Below are positions 63,190-64,000 of a DNA stretch of 64,000 bases, one piece after another. Location of the stretch: NCBI RefSeq assembly GCF_019457905.1, contig NZ_JAHZSV010000010.1:124001-188000 (forward strand), in the 5' to 3' direction. A program made the position numbers and the translations under genes. Origin of the DNA: Flagellimonas abyssi (GTDB lineage Bacteria > Bacteroidota > Bacteroidia > Flavobacteriales > Flavobacteriaceae). Position 1 is the stretch's first letter. The number at the start of each line of letters is the position of its first letter. The notes beneath the pieces are model-generated. The model made no database searches. It had not been told where the DNA came from and worked only from the letters and a program-made list of their open reading frames with translations.

Positions 63190-63353
63190 AGAACCAATTA
63201 AATATAAGCCCTCAAATAATACTCAATAAAGTCAGTCTCAAAACTGCAATTTAGATTCAATACGCAACTAATTAGATTTTTTTACATCCTTTCTAAGGAT
63301 CTAAACAACTAATTTTATGAAAGTTAGTATTTAATTAATTTAATATTAATGCT

Positions 63354-63764
63354 ATGAAAAACAACACTATAATTATAATCATCCTAATTCCCCTTTTATT
63401 ATTCGCTGCCTGTTCCAATGGACAAGAAAACAATGATCCTCTGTCAAGTTTAGAGTCATTGTGCATTGAATCTGCAATGGAAACAGAATTAACGGAAGGT
63501 GTTCCGGCGATAGTAAAAGTTGTAGAAGAGGGACAGCCATTTTTTAATGGTAATAAAAAGTATTATGAAGTTGACATAGAAACTAATATCCCTGAACTCT
63601 TCGAGCTGTATAAAGAAAAAATAATACGAGTTTTTCCAACAAGAAAAATGAATTCGGATGTTGGTGAAGAAGTTTTTATCAAAGGAAAAATATTCTCATG
63701 TCTTTCTGGAAATCATGGCCTATTGACCAATGATTTCAAAGGTTTTACTCTTATAAGTGATTAA
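63354..63764 (+). CDS. Small lipoprotein of unknown function
   Basis: 136 aa. The signal is MKNNTIIIIILIPLLLFAAC (lipobox FAAC). The mature part has short beta stretches and a possible OB-fold-like end (EEVFIKGKIFSCLSGNHG). It lies 26 bases before a trypsin-like protease gene in the same direction, an arrangement like the C10 protease/lipoprotein pair at 21.7-23.4 kb, though in opposite order. No known family. Confidence 0.75.
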   Translation: MKNNTIIIIILIPLLLFAACSNGQENNDPLSSLESLCIESAMETELTEGVPAIVKVVEEGQPFFNGNKKYYEVDIETNIPELFELYKEKIIRVFPTRKMNSDVGEEVFIKGKIFSCLSGNHGLLTNDFKGFTLISD

Positions 63765-63790
63765 ACCAATTCTTCAAAAAACCAAACATT

Positions 63791-64000
63791 ATGAAAAACT
63801 CAAAAAAAAAACCTACTTATCCTATTATTTTTTGCATTCCCCTTAGCATTTGGTCAAAACCGAATCATAGGTGGTAACGATACGACAATCGACCAAAATC
63901 CTTGGCAAGTTTCTATGCGGGCAACCAACAACCATCATATTGTAGGAGCTAGAAATAATCATATCTGCGGAGGTTCCATCCTAACATCAGAATGGATTTT
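63791..64000 (+). pseudogene. Trypsin-like serine protease, frameshifted at a poly-A run, cut by window end
   Basis: The mature sequence RIIGGNDTTIDQNPWQVSM and later HICGGSILTSEWI are typical of chymotrypsin-fold S1 proteases (activation site, first strand; the catalytic residues are beyond the edge). The ATG at 63791 is one frame off. A run of ten A residues (63802-63811) lies between; with nine A, the frame reads MKNSKKNLLILLFFAFPLAF, a perfect signal peptide, through to RIIGG. Either a sequencing error or a slippage-based on/off switch. Confidence 0.75.

Larger units (their letters stand above)
62083..63353. other. Gene-poor AT-rich region
   Basis: About 1.27 kb without a convincing gene. 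It contains a terminator, a tRNA 3'-end fragment, and from 62430 on strongly AT-rich sequence with a perfect 23-bp tandem duplication (63144-63189). A 65-aa open frame at 62090-62287 has only a TTG start and no recognisable features. The base composition is unlike the genes to the left. Confidence 0.75.

Noticed and set aside
1..64000. CRISPR arrays, prophage or insertion sequences
   Set aside because: No spaced repeats, integrase, transposase or phage structural genes were seen.

Overview
The window is a chromosomal segment from a marine-type Flavobacteriaceae bacterium (phylum Bacteroidota), most like the Muricauda/Allomuricauda/Flagellimonas group. The signs are type IX secretion and gliding genes (porV, gldJ), Bacteroidota promoters with a TAnnTTTG -7 box, a general lack of Shine-Dalgarno sites, many lipoproteins, a short ObgE without a C-terminal extension, and an Nrt/AraR-type Nudix regulator. 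The genus is an inference; no 16S or other marker is present.

Layout. 1-4.9 kb: 3' part of radC neighbourhood, an inactivated short Mur-ligase paralogue with a strong promoter, cupin-SDR pair, DoxX-like protein. 4.9-7.2 kb: LytS/LytTR two-component pair followed by a small membrane protein whose upstream region carries a LytTR-type direct-repeat operator and a 17-codon hydrophobic ORF. 7.2-14.1 kb: housekeeping genes (obgE, an hpt-adk fusion, purK-purE, an M3 peptidase). 14.2-18.9 kb: ECF sigma factor with a tiny zinc-type partner, UbiA-like membrane protein, gcvP. 19-21.6 kb: ketoacyl synthase III, methyltransferase and glycosyltransferase cluster. 21.6-23.4 kb: AT-rich insert-like pair, a C10 cysteine protease (frameshifted signal peptide) and a small lipoprotein, behind three 21-bp repeats. 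23.4-31.6 kb: pafA phosphatase, MlaEF-type ABC transporter, DUF389 protein, GDP-mannose synthesis, SprT-like protein, SDR, M28 peptidase. 31.7-39.5 kb: pdhC-pdhA, cdd, porV, gldJ, murF; porU, which sits between porV and gldJ in Flavobacterium johnsoniae, is absent here. 39.6-44.3 kb: small regulators, tRNA-Val, queD, hydrolases and a broken T9SS-cargo remnant.

44.5-49.2 kb is a TPP-riboswitch-controlled thiamine salvage operon (thiM-thiE-thiD-tenA-HAD phosphatase), with a ketopantoate-reductase-like gene behind it. 49.4-61.3 kb is a complete uronate catabolic operon on the minus strand: SDR fructuronate reductase, uxuA, uxaC, kdgK, eda, a DctPQM TRAP importer, and a tail of a two-domain DUF1080 lipoprotein and two Tat-exported Gfo/Idh/MocA oxidoreductases. 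A divergent Nudix-fold regulator (61.4 kb) most likely controls it. Glucuronate would be imported, isomerised, reduced, dehydrated to KDG, phosphorylated and split to pyruvate and glyceraldehyde-3-phosphate; the tail genes look like a 3-keto-glycoside cleavage module feeding it.

62.3-64 kb has a different look: a tRNA 3'-end fragment, about 1 kb of AT-rich DNA with a 23-bp tandem repeat, a lipoprotein, and a trypsin-like protease whose signal peptide is out of frame at a 10-A run. This may be the edge of an acquired segment continuing beyond the window.

The best candidates for under-described biology are the LytTR-type operators (7.1 and 21.6 kb), the promoter-equipped dead Mur ligase, the uronate/3-keto-glycoside operon, and the tenA-HAD gene pair.
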